A stretch of 64,000 nt of DNA from Exiguobacterium sp. s122 (GTDB lineage Bacteria; Bacillota; Bacilli; Exiguobacteriales; Exiguobacteriaceae): contig NZ_JACSMD010000001.1 of the NCBI RefSeq assembly GCF_018618475.1, forward strand, positions 1,426,001-1,490,000, given 5' to 3'. Made by a program: the position numbers and the translations under genes. Positions 16,681 through 25,344 of the stretch are shown here, piece after piece; the first letter of the stretch is position 1; each line of letters begins with the position of its first letter. The notes under the pieces were generated by a model. The model was not told the origin of the DNA, ran no database searches, and saw only the letters and a program-made list of their open reading frames with translations.

Positions 16681-17234
16681 TATGGAATGAGTTTGAGCAC
16701 ACGTGCCGGGTTACCGCCGACGACCGCTTTAGCCGGAACGTCCTTCGTGACGACCGCGCCAGATGCAATCACGGCATCGTCCCCAATCGTCACTCCCGGA
16801 TTGAGGATGGCGCCTCCACCAATCCAGACCCGATGCCCAACTGTCACTGGTTTCCCGAATTCGACGCCGGAAATGCGCTCGGTCGGGTCGAGTGGATGGG
16901 TCGCCGTATACACATGCACACCCGGTCCGAGCATACAATCATCACCGAAACGTATCGGACAAATATCTAACAAGACGCAATCGAAATTCGCAAAAAAGCG
17001 CTCACCGAGATGAATGTTGTAGCCATAGTCACATTTAAACGTCGGTTCGACATAATACGATTCCCCGGTGGATCCGAGCAATTCTTTCAATGCGGCTTTG
17101 CGCGTCTCCAATTCGTCAATCCCAGCCGAATTGAAGCGTTCTGTCAGGCGTCTCGCGTGTTTCCGGTCCGCTACGAGTTCTTTGTCGCCTGCAATGTATC
17201 GTTCGCCACGAATCATCTTCTCTTTTTCCGTCAA
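16680..17234 (-). CDS. maa: Maltose O-acetyltransferase-like hexapeptide acetyltransferase
   Basis: 184 residues, left-handed beta-helix acetyltransferase of the Maa/LacA/NodL group. [48 protein letters not shown] (catalytic His) and [10 protein letters not shown] match Maa throughout. It transfers acetyl from acetyl-CoA to sugars such as maltose or glucose. The likely start is TTG at 17232-17234 (MTEKEK), seven bases after GGGGGAG. Longer ATG starts would add residues not found in the family. Confidence 0.88.
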   Translation of the reverse strand: MTEKEKMIRGERYIAGDKELVADRKHARRLTERFNSAGIDELETRKAALKELLGSTGESYYVEPTFKCDYGYNIHLGERFFANFDCVLLDICPIRFGDDCMLGPGVHVYTATHPLDPTERISGVEFGKPVTVGHRVWIGGGAILNPGVTIGDDAVIASGAVVTKDVPAKAVVGGNPARVLKLIP

Positions 17235-17321
17235 TCTGATCTCCCCCATTTCCATTTTAGTATAGAGGATTTTATGGAAAAACGGGGAATAGAGTGATGA
17301 CGACATAGAGGAGGAAGCGAT

Positions 17322-18245
17322 ATGAAACGGATTCTTGATTGCAAAGCCAGTGATTTTTTAACGTTCAACCGTCACGACTTAATTGCCTCGATTCAAAAAG
17401 CTGAAGGACGGACCGTCCTCGCAGAGGTCATCCCGACGGTCCAACCGCTCTATCCGGAAGTGACGAACGCGGAACTCGCTCGCGCATTCGGCGCCGACAT
17501 GATTCTATTAAACATGCTCGACGTGTTCCACCCGTACATTAAAGGACTAGAAAGTCACGCCTTATTCGGGAACGTTCCCGGTGAGTCGATGTCCGACAAT
17601 CCGATTCTCGAATTGAAACGGCTTGTCGGCCTACCAATCGGTGTCAATTTGGAGCCCGTTGACTTCTCTGAGAAGTCAACGGATATGTATGATGTGAAAC
17701 AAGGACGGCTCGCGACACGAGAGGCGTTCCAGAAAGCTTCAGAACTCGGGATCGACTTTATCTGTCTGACCGGCAATCCGAACACCGGTGTGACGAACGA
17801 AGCGATTGAGCAAGCCATCATCAGTGCCCGGCAAGAGTTCGCTGGCGTTATCATCGCAGGTAAAATGCATCAAGCCGGGGTCGGTCGAGTGCTCGACCGC
17901 GAGGCGTACACGCGCTTCGCTGAAGCCGGCGCGGACATCATCCTTATTCCAGCCCCAGGTACCGTCCCTGGTGTTCGCGAGGACGAGTTTTTCGAAGTCA
18001 CCCGCGACATTCAAGCGCTCCATAAGCTCGTCGTCGCCGCTATCGGGACTTCGCAAGAAGGAGCCGACGAGGCGACGATTCGGGAAATCGCCTTGTCCTC
18101 GAAACGTGGCGGGACGGACGTGTTTCATATCGGGGACGCCGGACTTTCTGGCATCGCCACACCGGAAAATATTCAAGCGTTATCGATTGCCATCCGCGGT
18201 CGACGTCATACGTACATCCGCATGGCCGCCTCGGTCAATCGCTGA
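17322..18245 (+). CDS. TIM-barrel-like protein of uncertain function (DUF7916-like)
   Basis: 307 residues. Alternating hydrophobic strands and loops suggest a (beta/alpha)8 barrel: [84 protein letters not shown] and [13 protein letters not shown] are the phosphate-loop-like ends. Relatives are annotated variously as haloacid dehalogenase-like or PEP-phosphonomutase-like, but the HAD motifs are absent here. GAGGAGG precedes the ATG. It stands alone between maa and the his operon, converging on the latter. Function unknown. Confidence 0.7.
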   Translation: MKRILDCKASDFLTFNRHDLIASIQKAEGRTVLAEVIPTVQPLYPEVTNAELARAFGADMILLNMLDVFHPYIKGLESHALFGNVPGESMSDNPILELKRLVGLPIGVNLEPVDFSEKSTDMYDVKQGRLATREAFQKASELGIDFICLTGNPNTGVTNEAIEQAIISARQEFAGVIIAGKMHQAGVGRVLDREAYTRFAEAGADIILIPAPGTVPGVREDEFFEVTRDIQALHKLVVAAIGTSQEGADEATIREIALSSKRGGTDVFHIGDAGLSGIATPENIQALSIAIRGRRHTYIRMAASVNR

Positions 18246-18286
18246 AAAAAGGAACGCAGCCTCACGGCTTCGTTCCTTTTTGTTTT
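18245..18286. terminator. Bidirectional terminator at the end of the his operon
   Basis: AAAAGGAACG (18247-18256) pairs with CGTTCCTTTT (18271-18280), with AGC/GGCT pairing inside, and A/T runs on both sides. It serves the barrel gene on plus and hisE on minus. Confidence 0.8.
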
Positions 18287-18595
18287 TCACCAGTCTTCAA
18301 CGTCACGCCGTGGTTTCGCCGGCGTCGTCGTACCGTGCCGCTCCCTGAGGAGCGTCTCGACGTCTTCAAGCGAGACGCCTTTTGCCGCGAGCAAGACGAG
18401 CATGTGATAAATCACGTCGGCCGCTTCTTCGACGACGTTCTCATCCTGCAAGGCCGCAATCACGACTTCAAACGATTCTTCGCCGAATTTCTTCGCGATT
18501 TTATCGACGCCGGACTCGAACAAATACGTCGTATACGATCCGTCTTTCGGTGTCGTCTTCCGTTCTTGAATCAACTTCTCGAGTTCGTGAATCAT
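18287..18595 (-). CDS. hisE: Phosphoribosyl-ATP pyrophosphohydrolase
   Basis: 102 residues, all-helical MazG-like fold. Second step of histidine synthesis (PRATP to PRAMP). The motif KFGEESFEVVIAA, with the acidic metal ligands, and VEEAADVIYHMLVLL are characteristic. The ATG overlaps the stop codon of hisI (ATGA). In B. subtilis hisI and hisE are one fused gene; here they are separate but translationally coupled. Last gene of the his operon. Confidence 0.93.
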   Translation of the reverse strand: MIHELEKLIQERKTTPKDGSYTTYLFESGVDKIAKKFGEESFEVVIAALQDENVVEEAADVIYHMLVLLAAKGVSLEDVETLLRERHGTTTPAKPRRDVEDW

Positions 18596-18924
18596 CCTTC
18601 CACCTCCGTAAAAAAGCAACTGCGATTGCCCGTATGACACGTTGGCCCATTGGCACGGACGCGGATGAGAAGCGCGTCTTGATCGCAGTCGACATGAATG
18701 CTCTCGAGTTCGAGCGTATTCCCGCTCGATTCGCCTTTCATCCAAAGTCGGCCTTTCGAGCGCGACCAGAATGTGACCGTGTTCGTCTCAAGCGTCTGTT
18801 GAATCGCCTTATCGTTCATATAGCCGAGCATGAGCACGGCGTTATCTTCCGTCGATACGATGATGGCTGGAATCAGTCCGCTATCGTCGTAACGAACCGC
18901 ATCGGCAAGTTGTGTTCGCTGCAT
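18592..18924 (-). CDS. hisI: Phosphoribosyl-AMP cyclohydrolase
   Basis: 110 residues. Opens the purine ring of PRAMP in the third step of histidine synthesis. Zinc-binding cysteines are seen in HVDCDQDALLIRV and CHTGNRSCF; MLGYMNDKA and WSRSKGRLWMKGE are conserved. The ATG lies 52 bases inside hisF and is supported by GAAGAGGTG eight bases upstream and by the natural N-terminus of the family. The 52-base overlap is unusually long. Confidence 0.93.
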   Translation of the reverse strand: MQRTQLADAVRYDDSGLIPAIIVSTEDNAVLMLGYMNDKAIQQTLETNTVTFWSRSKGRLWMKGESSGNTLELESIHVDCDQDALLIRVRANGPTCHTGNRSCFFTEVEG

Positions 18925-19640
18925 ACGTGCTTCACCTCTTCCACTGTCGTTTTTCGGTCATGAAGAATCGAAGCGAGTAGCGCCGCGTCGACACGTTCGA
19001 GCGCATCGACGACGTGATTCGCGTTACCTGCCCCACCCGACGCGATAATTGGAATATCGACCGCATCGCGCAGAAGTTCGAGAATCGCTAAATCATAGCC
19101 GCTCTGTTTCCCATCTTGGTTCATTGACGTGACGAGCAGCTCTCCCGCCCCGAGTTCGGTGACTCGTCTCGCCCAGTCAATCGCACGGAGTTCTGTCTTT
19201 TGTTTCCCACCATACGTGTACACGAAGTACTCGCCATCTTCGAAACGGACGTCAATGGCGACGACGATACATTGTGACCCGAAACGTTCGGCCGCCTGTT
19301 TAATCAAATCCGGTGATTCGACGGCGAGGGTATTGAGCGATACTTTGTCCGCCCCTGCTTTTAAAAGTGAAGAGATGTCTTCAAGCGAACGGATGCCGCC
19401 ACCGACCGTGAGCGGAATAAACACTTTTCGGGCGACGGCGCTGACGACATCGAGCATCGTCTGACGGCGTTCGGTGCTCGCCGTGATATCTAAAAAGACG
19501 AGCTCGTCGGCACCAGACGCATCATAATATTTCGCGATTTCGACAGGATCTCCGATGTCGCGTAGCGCGACAAACTCGACGCCTTTGACGACACGGCCTT
19601 CTTTTACATCGAGGCATGGAATGATGCGTCGTTTAAGCAT
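18873..19640 (-). CDS. hisF: Imidazole glycerol phosphate synthase, cyclase subunit
   Basis: 255 residues, (beta/alpha)8 barrel. It starts MLKRRIIPCLDVKEGRVVKG and has VGGGIRSLED and IIASGGAGNA phosphate-binding loops. With HisH it converts PRFAR and ammonia to IGP and AICAR. The ATG at 19638-19640 overlaps the end of hisA by eight bases; a longer in-frame start lies outside the family norm. Confidence 0.96.
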   Translation of the reverse strand: MLKRRIIPCLDVKEGRVVKGVEFVALRDIGDPVEIAKYYDASGADELVFLDITASTERRQTMLDVVSAVARKVFIPLTVGGGIRSLEDISSLLKAGADKVSLNTLAVESPDLIKQAAERFGSQCIVVAIDVRFEDGEYFVYTYGGKQKTELRAIDWARRVTELGAGELLVTSMNQDGKQSGYDLAILELLRDAVDIPIIASGGAGNANHVVDALERVDAALLASILHDRKTTVEEVKHVCSEHNLPMRFVTTIAD

Positions 19641-20346
19641 AGCGCGCCTCCCACTCAATCAATTGATCGAGGCTGACTTTCCCTGAAAGCAACGCCTTCC
19701 CGACGACGGCCTCGTCAATCTGGGCGTCGCTGAGTGCCTCGACGTCCGCCTCTGTCGTCACCCCGCCTGAAGCGATGAGTGTGACGGAGACGGCCTCACG
19801 AAGTGCGCGCATCCGTTCGAGGTTCGGCCCGTTCAACTTCCCGTCTGACCCGATATCGGTGTAGAGAATCGTCTTCACACCACGGGCGACCAAATCGTTC
19901 GCGGCATCGATATCGCGTAACGTCGTCGCCTCTTGCCAGCCGTTGACGGCAACAATCCCATCATAGGCGTCGAGCGCGACGGCGATGCGGTCGCCGTATT
20001 TGGCGAGCGCCGCATCCAAGAAATCGGGATCCGTAAACGCCTTCGTCCCGAGTAGGACCCGGTCGGCCCCAGTCTCCATGACGGCATCGAGTGCTTCGAC
20101 TGAACGGATGCCCCCGCCCGTCTGGACGAAAAAGCCGCATGCTTTCGCAAAACGAACGACGTCGAGATGTCTCGGTTCCCCCGCTTTTGCCCCTTCGAGA
20201 TCAATCAAGTGGAGCATCGGGACGCGCCCTTGCCACTCTTTCAACTTTACATACGGATCCCCGTACTGTTCTTCTGTATTAAAATCCCCTTCTGTCAGAC
20301 GGACGATTTGACCATCGATTAAATCAATTGCCGGTAGTAATCTCAC
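19633..20346 (-). CDS. hisA: ProFAR isomerase
   Basis: 237 residues, barrel paralogue of His[18 protein letters not shown] carries the catalytic aspartate; QTGGGIRSVEAL, VLLGTKAF and LIASGGVTTEADV are phosphate-binding segments. Converts ProFAR to PRFAR. The start overlaps the end of hisH by 23 bases. Confidence 0.96.
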   Translation of the reverse strand: MRLLPAIDLIDGQIVRLTEGDFNTEEQYGDPYVKLKEWQGRVPMLHLIDLEGAKAGEPRHLDVVRFAKACGFFVQTGGGIRSVEALDAVMETGADRVLLGTKAFTDPDFLDAALAKYGDRIAVALDAYDGIVAVNGWQEATTLRDIDAANDLVARGVKTILYTDIGSDGKLNGPNLERMRALREAVSVTLIASGGVTTEADVEALSDAQIDEAVVGKALLSGKVSLDQLIEWEARYA

Positions 20347-20911
20347 GTTCGACCGACTCCTTCCATTCTTTTAATAAACGTAATCCGAACGTCCCGCTCT
20401 TCTCCGGGTGGAACTGCATCCCCGTGACGAGACCGTCATGGACGATGGCAGGGACGCGCTCGCCCATATAATCGGCTGATGCAACGATATGCGCCTCATC
20501 CGTCACGACGTGATACGAATGGACGAAATACACGTCCTCATCGCGTAAAATCGAGTTCCATCCGACGTGTGGCAACCGCTTCGCCCGCATCCGTTCGACC
20601 CGTCCTTCGATGAGCCCGAGTCCTTCAGTCAACACGCCTTCCGTACTCGAGTTGAACAATAACTGCATCCCGAGGCAAATGCCGAGGAACGGTTTCTCCG
20701 TCGCCATCTGTTTCAGCAGTGGCACGAGCCCCGTCGCATGGAGCGATGCCATCGCTTGTGGGAAAGCACCGACACCAGGCAACAAGATGGCATCCGCCGC
20801 CTCAATCTCAATTGGATCGTTCGTGATGACGACGTGACAACCGATCGCCTTTAATGCCCGCTCGACGTTGAAGACGTTCCCCATCCCATAATCAATGACC
20901 GCGACGTTCAT
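20324..20911 (-). CDS. hisH: Imidazole glycerol phosphate synthase, glutaminase subunit
   Basis: 195 residues, class I glutamine amidotransferase. The nucleophile is in [12 protein letters not shown] and the His-Glu pair in [10 protein letters not shown]. It starts [16 protein letters not shown]. Supplies ammonia to HisF. The ATG overlaps the hisB stop. Confidence 0.96.
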   Translation of the reverse strand: MNVAVIDYGMGNVFNVERALKAIGCHVVITNDPIEIEAADAILLPGVGAFPQAMASLHATGLVPLLKQMATEKPFLGICLGMQLLFNSSTEGVLTEGLGLIEGRVERMRAKRLPHVGWNSILRDEDVYFVHSYHVVTDEAHIVASADYMGERVPAIVHDGLVTGMQFHPEKSGTFGLRLLKEWKESVEREITTGN

Positions 20912-21495
20912 CCTTCAATCCGTCCTTTCGTTGAAGGCAGACGGTTCGATCCATCCTGTCCAATTGCCTCGGCGAGTGAGCGACCGAACGCCTTGAATAA
21001 TCCTTCGACCATATGGTGCGAATTCGAACCGTAGAGCACCTCAAGATGGAGCGTCAAGCGGGCGTTCATCGCGACAGCGCGGAAGAACTCTTCGGCGAGC
21101 TCTGTATCAAAATCGCCAAGCTTTGGATTTTTGATGTCGGCGTTAAATACGAGGAACGGCCGGCCCGAGACGTCGACGACACTGCGTGCGAGCGTCTCGT
21201 CCATCGGCAGGTAGCTCGTCCCGTAACGACGAATCCCGACCTTGTCACCGAGCGCCTCCAAAATCATCTGGCCGAGGGCGATCCCAACGTCTTCGACCGT
21301 ATGGTGGGCATCGACCCACGTATCTCCTTCGACTTGGACCGCTAAATCGATTTGGCTATGGAAGGCGAACAACGTCAGCATGTGATCGAAGAACCCAACA
21401 CCCGTTTGGATGTCACTTTGTCCCGTCCCGTTCAAATCTAGCTTCAGTTCAATCTTTGTCTCTTTTGTCTCGCGTTTCGTCTCAGCTGTTCTCAA
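20908..21495 (-). CDS. hisB: Imidazole glycerol phosphate dehydratase
   Basis: 195 residues, dehydratase only (no histidinol phosphatase domain; that activity is the separate PHP gene at 25345). Metal-binding histidine motifs [24 protein letters not shown] and [14 protein letters not shown] are intact. The start overlaps hisC by 14 bases. Confidence 0.96.
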   Translation of the reverse strand: MRTAETKRETKETKIELKLDLNGTGQSDIQTGVGFFDHMLTLFAFHSQIDLAVQVEGDTWVDAHHTVEDVGIALGQMILEALGDKVGIRRYGTSYLPMDETLARSVVDVSGRPFLVFNADIKNPKLGDFDTELAEEFFRAVAMNARLTLHLEVLYGSNSHHMVEGLFKAFGRSLAEAIGQDGSNRLPSTKGRIEG

Positions 21496-22498
21496 GTGAA
21501 CTCACCTCTTCTATCGTTTGTTGAATCAATCGATACGCCTCATCCGTCCCCGCACTGACTCGGATGCCGTCGGAAAAGGCCCGGACGTGGACACCGTGTC
21601 GGAGGAATCGTTCGGCCCACATCTCACTGTCCGGTGTTTGGACGTATAAGAAGTTGGACCGGCTCGGAAGGATTGTCCCGACCGGTCGTAACAGCTCAGC
21701 CAATTTTTCACGTTGCGCGTTATGGAACACGACCGCGTCACGGATGTATGTCGAATCCTCTAACACGACGGCAGCGACGGCGGCACTTAAGCCGCTCACG
21801 TTGAACGGGGAACGGAAGCGATCGACGTTCGCGATTAACGTCTCGTCTGCGATCATGAATCCGATCCGTAAGTTCGCCAAGCCGAACGCTTTCGAGAGTG
21901 TCCGTAGGATGATGACGTTCGGGTACGCCTCGAGTTTTGACGTGAAGGCATCCGTCATCGTGAAGTCGATATACGCCTCATCGACGACGAGATACGGCAC
22001 GCGCGAAGCGAGCGTCTCGAGCTCGTCATGCGTCCACATTTTTCCGGTCGGGTTATTCGGGTTCGAGACGAGGACAAGCTTCGGCTCGTTCGCCTCAATC
22101 GTCCGAATAAGCGAGTCGAACGACAACCCGTCTTGATCCGGTTGAATGAACTGTCCCCGGGCGATTTGTGTATATATCCCATACATTGAAAAGTCCGGGA
22201 GCGGTGCGACGACACGGTCTTCGACGTCGAGCAGTGCTTGGCAAAGGATGGCGAGCAACTCATCACTACCGCTCCCGACCATGAGTTGGTTCGCGTCCAC
22301 ACCCGCATATTTGGCATAATTCTGTTTCAAGCGCGTCAACTCTTCAACCGGATATCGGCTTAAGCCCGTCAAATCGATTGAACGAATCTTGTCTTGAATT
22401 CGCTCGGGAAGCTCGTATTGGCTCTCGTTTTGATTTAACGCATGTCCCTTGACCGCATGCGGGACGTAACGCGGAATCGTTTCGTATCGTTGTCTCAT
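21482..22498 (-). CDS. hisC: Histidinol-phosphate aminotransferase
   Basis: 338 residues, PLP-dependent. [26 protein letters not shown] and the lysine motif [18 protein letters not shown] are present. This copy is embedded in the biosynthetic operon and is the presumed pathway enzyme; a second copy lies at 14062-15066. The ATG overlaps the hisD stop codon. Confidence 0.95.
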   Translation of the reverse strand: MRQRYETIPRYVPHAVKGHALNQNESQYELPERIQDKIRSIDLTGLSRYPVEELTRLKQNYAKYAGVDANQLMVGSGSDELLAILCQALLDVEDRVVAPLPDFSMYGIYTQIARGQFIQPDQDGLSFDSLIRTIEANEPKLVLVSNPNNPTGKMWTHDELETLASRVPYLVVDEAYIDFTMTDAFTSKLEAYPNVIILRTLSKAFGLANLRIGFMIADETLIANVDRFRSPFNVSGLSAAVAAVVLEDSTYIRDAVVFHNAQREKLAELLRPVGTILPSRSNFLYVQTPDSEMWAERFLRHGVHVRAFSDGIRVSAGTDEAYRLIQQTIEEVSSLENS

Positions 22499-23709
22499 AC
22501 GTCCTCCAATCGGGCCGCCATCGCTCGAGCATGCCCTTCTAACTGTTCTTGTTTGGCGATCCGGATAGCAGCACGCGTCACCGTCTCGTCGAGTTCCGTC
22601 ATTTGTAGAAATGTCTGGCGCCGATAGAAGTCGTCGACTGAAAGGCCGCTCGAGAATCGGGCCGTCCCGCTCGTCGGCAAGACGTGGTTCGGTCCAGCGA
22701 TATAGTCACCGAACGCTTCGGCCGCCTCGTGACCAAGGAAGAATGAACCGCCGTGACGAATTTGTTTCATATAATCGTCTGGGTTTTCGACGGCGAGTTG
22801 GACGTGTTCAGCCGCCATCTCGTTCGCCTGACGAATCGCCTCATCTTTCGACTTCACGACTACGCCACCGCGTTTAAGCGCCTCAATGGCGATGTCTCGT
22901 CGCGGCAGGTCGTCGAGTTGACGCGCGAGTTCTTCGTTGATGGCGCGAGCCATCCGATCCGACGTGACGAGCGCGAGCGCTGTCGCCTCGACGTCATGCT
23001 CGGCTTGGGCGAGAAGATCGGCGGCGACCCATTTCGGATTGGCCGTCTCGTCGGCGATGATGAGTACTTCGGAAGGTCCGGCCACCGAATCGATGCCAAC
23101 GATATGGGAGACGAGCGCCTTCGCTGTGGCGACGTAAGCGTTCCCCGGTCCGACGATTTTATCGACCGGTCGAATCGTTTCCGTGCCGAACGCGAGCGCC
23201 GCGACCGCTTGGGCGCCACCGACGAGGTAGCATTCATCGGCCCCGGCAATTTTTGCGGCAATCAATAGAGAGACGTCAATCCCGTCTGATTTAGGTGGCG
23301 TCACCATGACGACACGTTTGACACCGGCTACTTTTGCCGGAATGACGTTCATGAGGACGCTAGACGGATAGACGGCCGTCCCTCCAGGAACGTACACACC
23401 GACCGAGTCGAGCGGCATGTAACGCCGGCCGAGTCGGAACATCTCGTCTTCGAAGACGTCGTCGTCTCGGCGTTGGCGTTCGTGAAACGCTCGAATCCTT
23501 CCTACGGCGAGCGTCAATGCGTCCGTCAACTCCTCGTAAGCTGCCGGTGGAGTGAAAGAAGCCAAATCGACAACTTCGATTCGGTTGACGCCATCAAACT
23601 TCACCGTGTATTCGAGGAGCGCTTCGTCTCCTCTCGTCTCGATGGCCTCAAGGATCGGTTTGACCGCTTCGGCCCACGTTTCCCGTCGTGTCCGATTTTC
23701 TGAGCTCAT
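22495..23709 (-). CDS. hisD: Histidinol dehydrogenase
   Basis: 404 residues. Two-step NAD-dependent, zinc-containing oxidation of histidinol to histidine. The signature runs through KIVGPGNAYVATAKALV, AGPSEVLIIADET and LAQAEHD, with the C-terminal GPNHVLPTSGTARF. The start is the ATG after AAGGAGGAGGG (protein MSSENRTRRE), overlapping the hisG stop as ATGA; an upstream in-frame start would lie within hisG. Confidence 0.96.
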   Translation of the reverse strand: MSSENRTRRETWAEAVKPILEAIETRGDEALLEYTVKFDGVNRIEVVDLASFTPPAAYEELTDALTLAVGRIRAFHERQRRDDDVFEDEMFRLGRRYMPLDSVGVYVPGGTAVYPSSVLMNVIPAKVAGVKRVVMVTPPKSDGIDVSLLIAAKIAGADECYLVGGAQAVAALAFGTETIRPVDKIVGPGNAYVATAKALVSHIVGIDSVAGPSEVLIIADETANPKWVAADLLAQAEHDVEATALALVTSDRMARAINEELARQLDDLPRRDIAIEALKRGGVVVKSKDEAIRQANEMAAEHVQLAVENPDDYMKQIRHGGSFFLGHEAAEAFGDYIAGPNHVLPTSGTARFSSGLSVDDFYRRQTFLQMTELDETVTRAAIRIAKQEQLEGHARAMAARLEDV

Positions 23710-24314
23710 GCGCCCTCCTCCTTGCTGAGACGACGAATCCATGCCTTCAATTCGTCCGGATCGTTCGCGAGCGCCGTCTCACTCGTGATGAACTTGGCGT
23801 TAATATCAAAAATTGTCTCATATTCTTCGAGGTCGTTTGCCCGAAGCGTCGCGCCCGTCTCGACGATGTCGACGATGCAGTCGGCAAGGCCGGTTAAGGG
23901 TGCCAGTTCGACCGACCCGTTCAAGGCGATCACTTCGACGTTTTGCCGTTTCGATGCGAAATGCGAGATGGCGATATTCGGATATTTGCTCGCGACTTTC
24001 AACTTCTTCGTCCCGTTCTTTCTCTCTTTCGGGCCACACACCGCCATCCGACAGCGGCCGAATGGCAAGTCGACGACTTCAAGGACACCAGGTGTCTTCT
24101 CACGTAAAATATCGCCCCCGACGACACCGACGTCTGCCGCGCCGTGCATGACATATTTATAGACATCATCGCCTTTGACGAAGATGAACTCGTGCCCGTC
24201 GACTGCGACCGTCAACTCACGGCCTCGTTTCTCCGGCCAGACGGTCAGTCCGACTTGTTCGAAATAGTCTCGTGCCGCTTTTTCGATGCGACCTTTCGCG
24301 ATTGCTACTTTCAT
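23706..24314 (-). CDS. hisG: ATP phosphoribosyltransferase, short catalytic subunit
   Basis: 202 residues, the short form that lacks the regulatory C-terminal domain and needs HisZ. It catalyses the committed first step (ATP plus PRPP). It starts MKVAIAKGRIEKAA; DVGVVGGDILRE and the PRPP loop VDIVETGATLRANDL are visible. The ATG overlaps the hisZ stop. Confidence 0.96.
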   Translation of the reverse strand: MKVAIAKGRIEKAARDYFEQVGLTVWPEKRGRELTVAVDGHEFIFVKGDDVYKYVMHGAADVGVVGGDILREKTPGVLEVVDLPFGRCRMAVCGPKERKNGTKKLKVASKYPNIAISHFASKRQNVEVIALNGSVELAPLTGLADCIVDIVETGATLRANDLEEYETIFDINAKFITSETALANDPDELKAWIRRLSKEEGA

Positions 24315-25243
24315 ATAACCACCTCACCTAACTGTTCTAAATCGAGTGATAATCCGAACGCTCGACGCGATTGGCCAAAGTGACCGTAAAGCGAATCATA
24401 GCGTCCGCCAGAAAAGACACGGCGACCGTCCATCGTTCCGGTGACGGTCAGTCCCGAATAGTAATCGAAGTCGCCTGTCTGTCCGAAATCGTAGGAAGCG
24501 TTCAAGCCGATGGCCCGTAAATGCTCGACAGCACGCTCGACACCTGCAATGTTATCCATCAGACTCGTGTCGGCTGCTTGCTTCAATTCTTCGACGGCCG
24601 AATCGCCAATTAAGAATGGCAACTTGGCGATAAGTGGATAGTCGTATGTCACGGCAAGCTCGCGGAGCGACTCGAGGTTGCGGAGCGCCAAATATTGTCT
24701 GAGCGTCCGTTCCGGTATACCGGCCGTCTCGGCGATCGTCGCGACGAGTGCCGCCGAACCGACTTGGATACGTAATCCTTGGCGAGGCATGATGTCTTTT
24801 GTCATCGACAAGAACGATTCAATCAATTCCGTGTCAGCTGCCTCACCGTCAATCCATTCGAGCCCGAGCTGTTGCCGTTCGTGTGGCTGGCCCGAGTGCT
24901 TCGGGGTCCGGCGATATACGGCACCGGCATAGGCGACGCGCATCGGCTCGTTCCCGTCTGCAAGTTTCCGTGCGATTTGAAGCGTATAGTCCGGTCGCAT
25001 GACGAGCAACTCCCCATCGTTGCCGAACAACCGATAATACGCCGATTCATCGAACAAAGCGAGATCTTGGTAATGTGAATAGTATTCGACAAGCGGCGGC
25101 TCGATGACACGATATCCGTTCGTCGTCGCCTGTTCGAGAAAAGAGAGCATCCATCGTTTCGGACGTACGACGTCCGCGTCTTCTAATTCATGCCATCCTT
25201 CTGGGATGGAACCTTTCGTATTGAACCAAATCATCTGTATCAC
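24311..25243 (-). CDS. hisZ: ATP phosphoribosyltransferase regulatory subunit
   Basis: 310 residues, a histidyl-tRNA-synthetase catalytic-core paralogue without aminoacylation activity. It binds HisG and gives histidine feedback control. RPDYTLQIARKLA, YRRTPKHSGQPHERQQLGLEW and FSGGRYDSLYGHFG are the HisRS-like motifs 2 and 3 region. The protein is shorter than the roughly 390 residues of B. subtilis HisZ and ends after motif 3, so the C-terminal part is missing. First gene of the operon, 37 bases after the inferred start point. Confidence 0.93.
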   Translation of the reverse strand: MIQMIWFNTKGSIPEGWHELEDADVVRPKRWMLSFLEQATTNGYRVIEPPLVEYYSHYQDLALFDESAYYRLFGNDGELLVMRPDYTLQIARKLADGNEPMRVAYAGAVYRRTPKHSGQPHERQQLGLEWIDGEAADTELIESFLSMTKDIMPRQGLRIQVGSAALVATIAETAGIPERTLRQYLALRNLESLRELAVTYDYPLIAKLPFLIGDSAVEELKQAADTSLMDNIAGVERAVEHLRAIGLNASYDFGQTGDFDYYSGLTVTGTMDGRRVFSGGRYDSLYGHFGQSRRAFGLSLDLEQLGEVVI

Positions 25244-25259
25244 CCTTTATCTTATTATC

Positions 25260-25277
25260 ACTTTACCAAACTAAAGT
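25260..25277. promoter_or_regulatory. 18-base operator-like inverted repeat in the his/hisK divergent region
   Basis: ACTTTA, six bases, TAAAGT: perfect six-base arms. It covers the start-point region of the his promoter and lies between the -35 and -10 of the opposite promoter, so one bound repressor could silence both. A TrpR-family regulator (YerC/HisR) is known for his genes in Bacillales and is the obvious candidate; its exact motif was not checked. Confidence 0.55.
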
Positions 25278-25290
25278 AGTGTGTTAAATT
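25262..25290 (+). promoter_or_regulatory. Promoter of the histidinol-phosphatase gene, overlapping the his promoter
   Basis: Plus-strand TTTACC (25262-25267), 17-base spacer, TAAATT (25285-25290). Its -10 hexamer shares the palindromic TAAATTTA with the -10 of the divergent his promoter, so the two promoters should compete for polymerase. Confidence 0.55.
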
Positions 25291-25315
25291 TATCAAACGA
25301 AGCCGGTGTTGTCAA
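25287..25315 (-). promoter_or_regulatory. SigA promoter of the his operon
   Basis: Minus-strand TTGACA (25310-25315), 17-base spacer, TAAATT (25287-25292). The leader is only about 37 bases, too short for a T-box or attenuator. Confidence 0.75.
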
Positions 25316-25344
25316 CCGGTGAAACGGAAAGGAGATGTCACTTG

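Noticed and set aside
25244-25344. T-box or attenuator before the his operon
   Set aside because: The leader is about 37 bases and lacks T-box sequences; control by an operator is the better reading.
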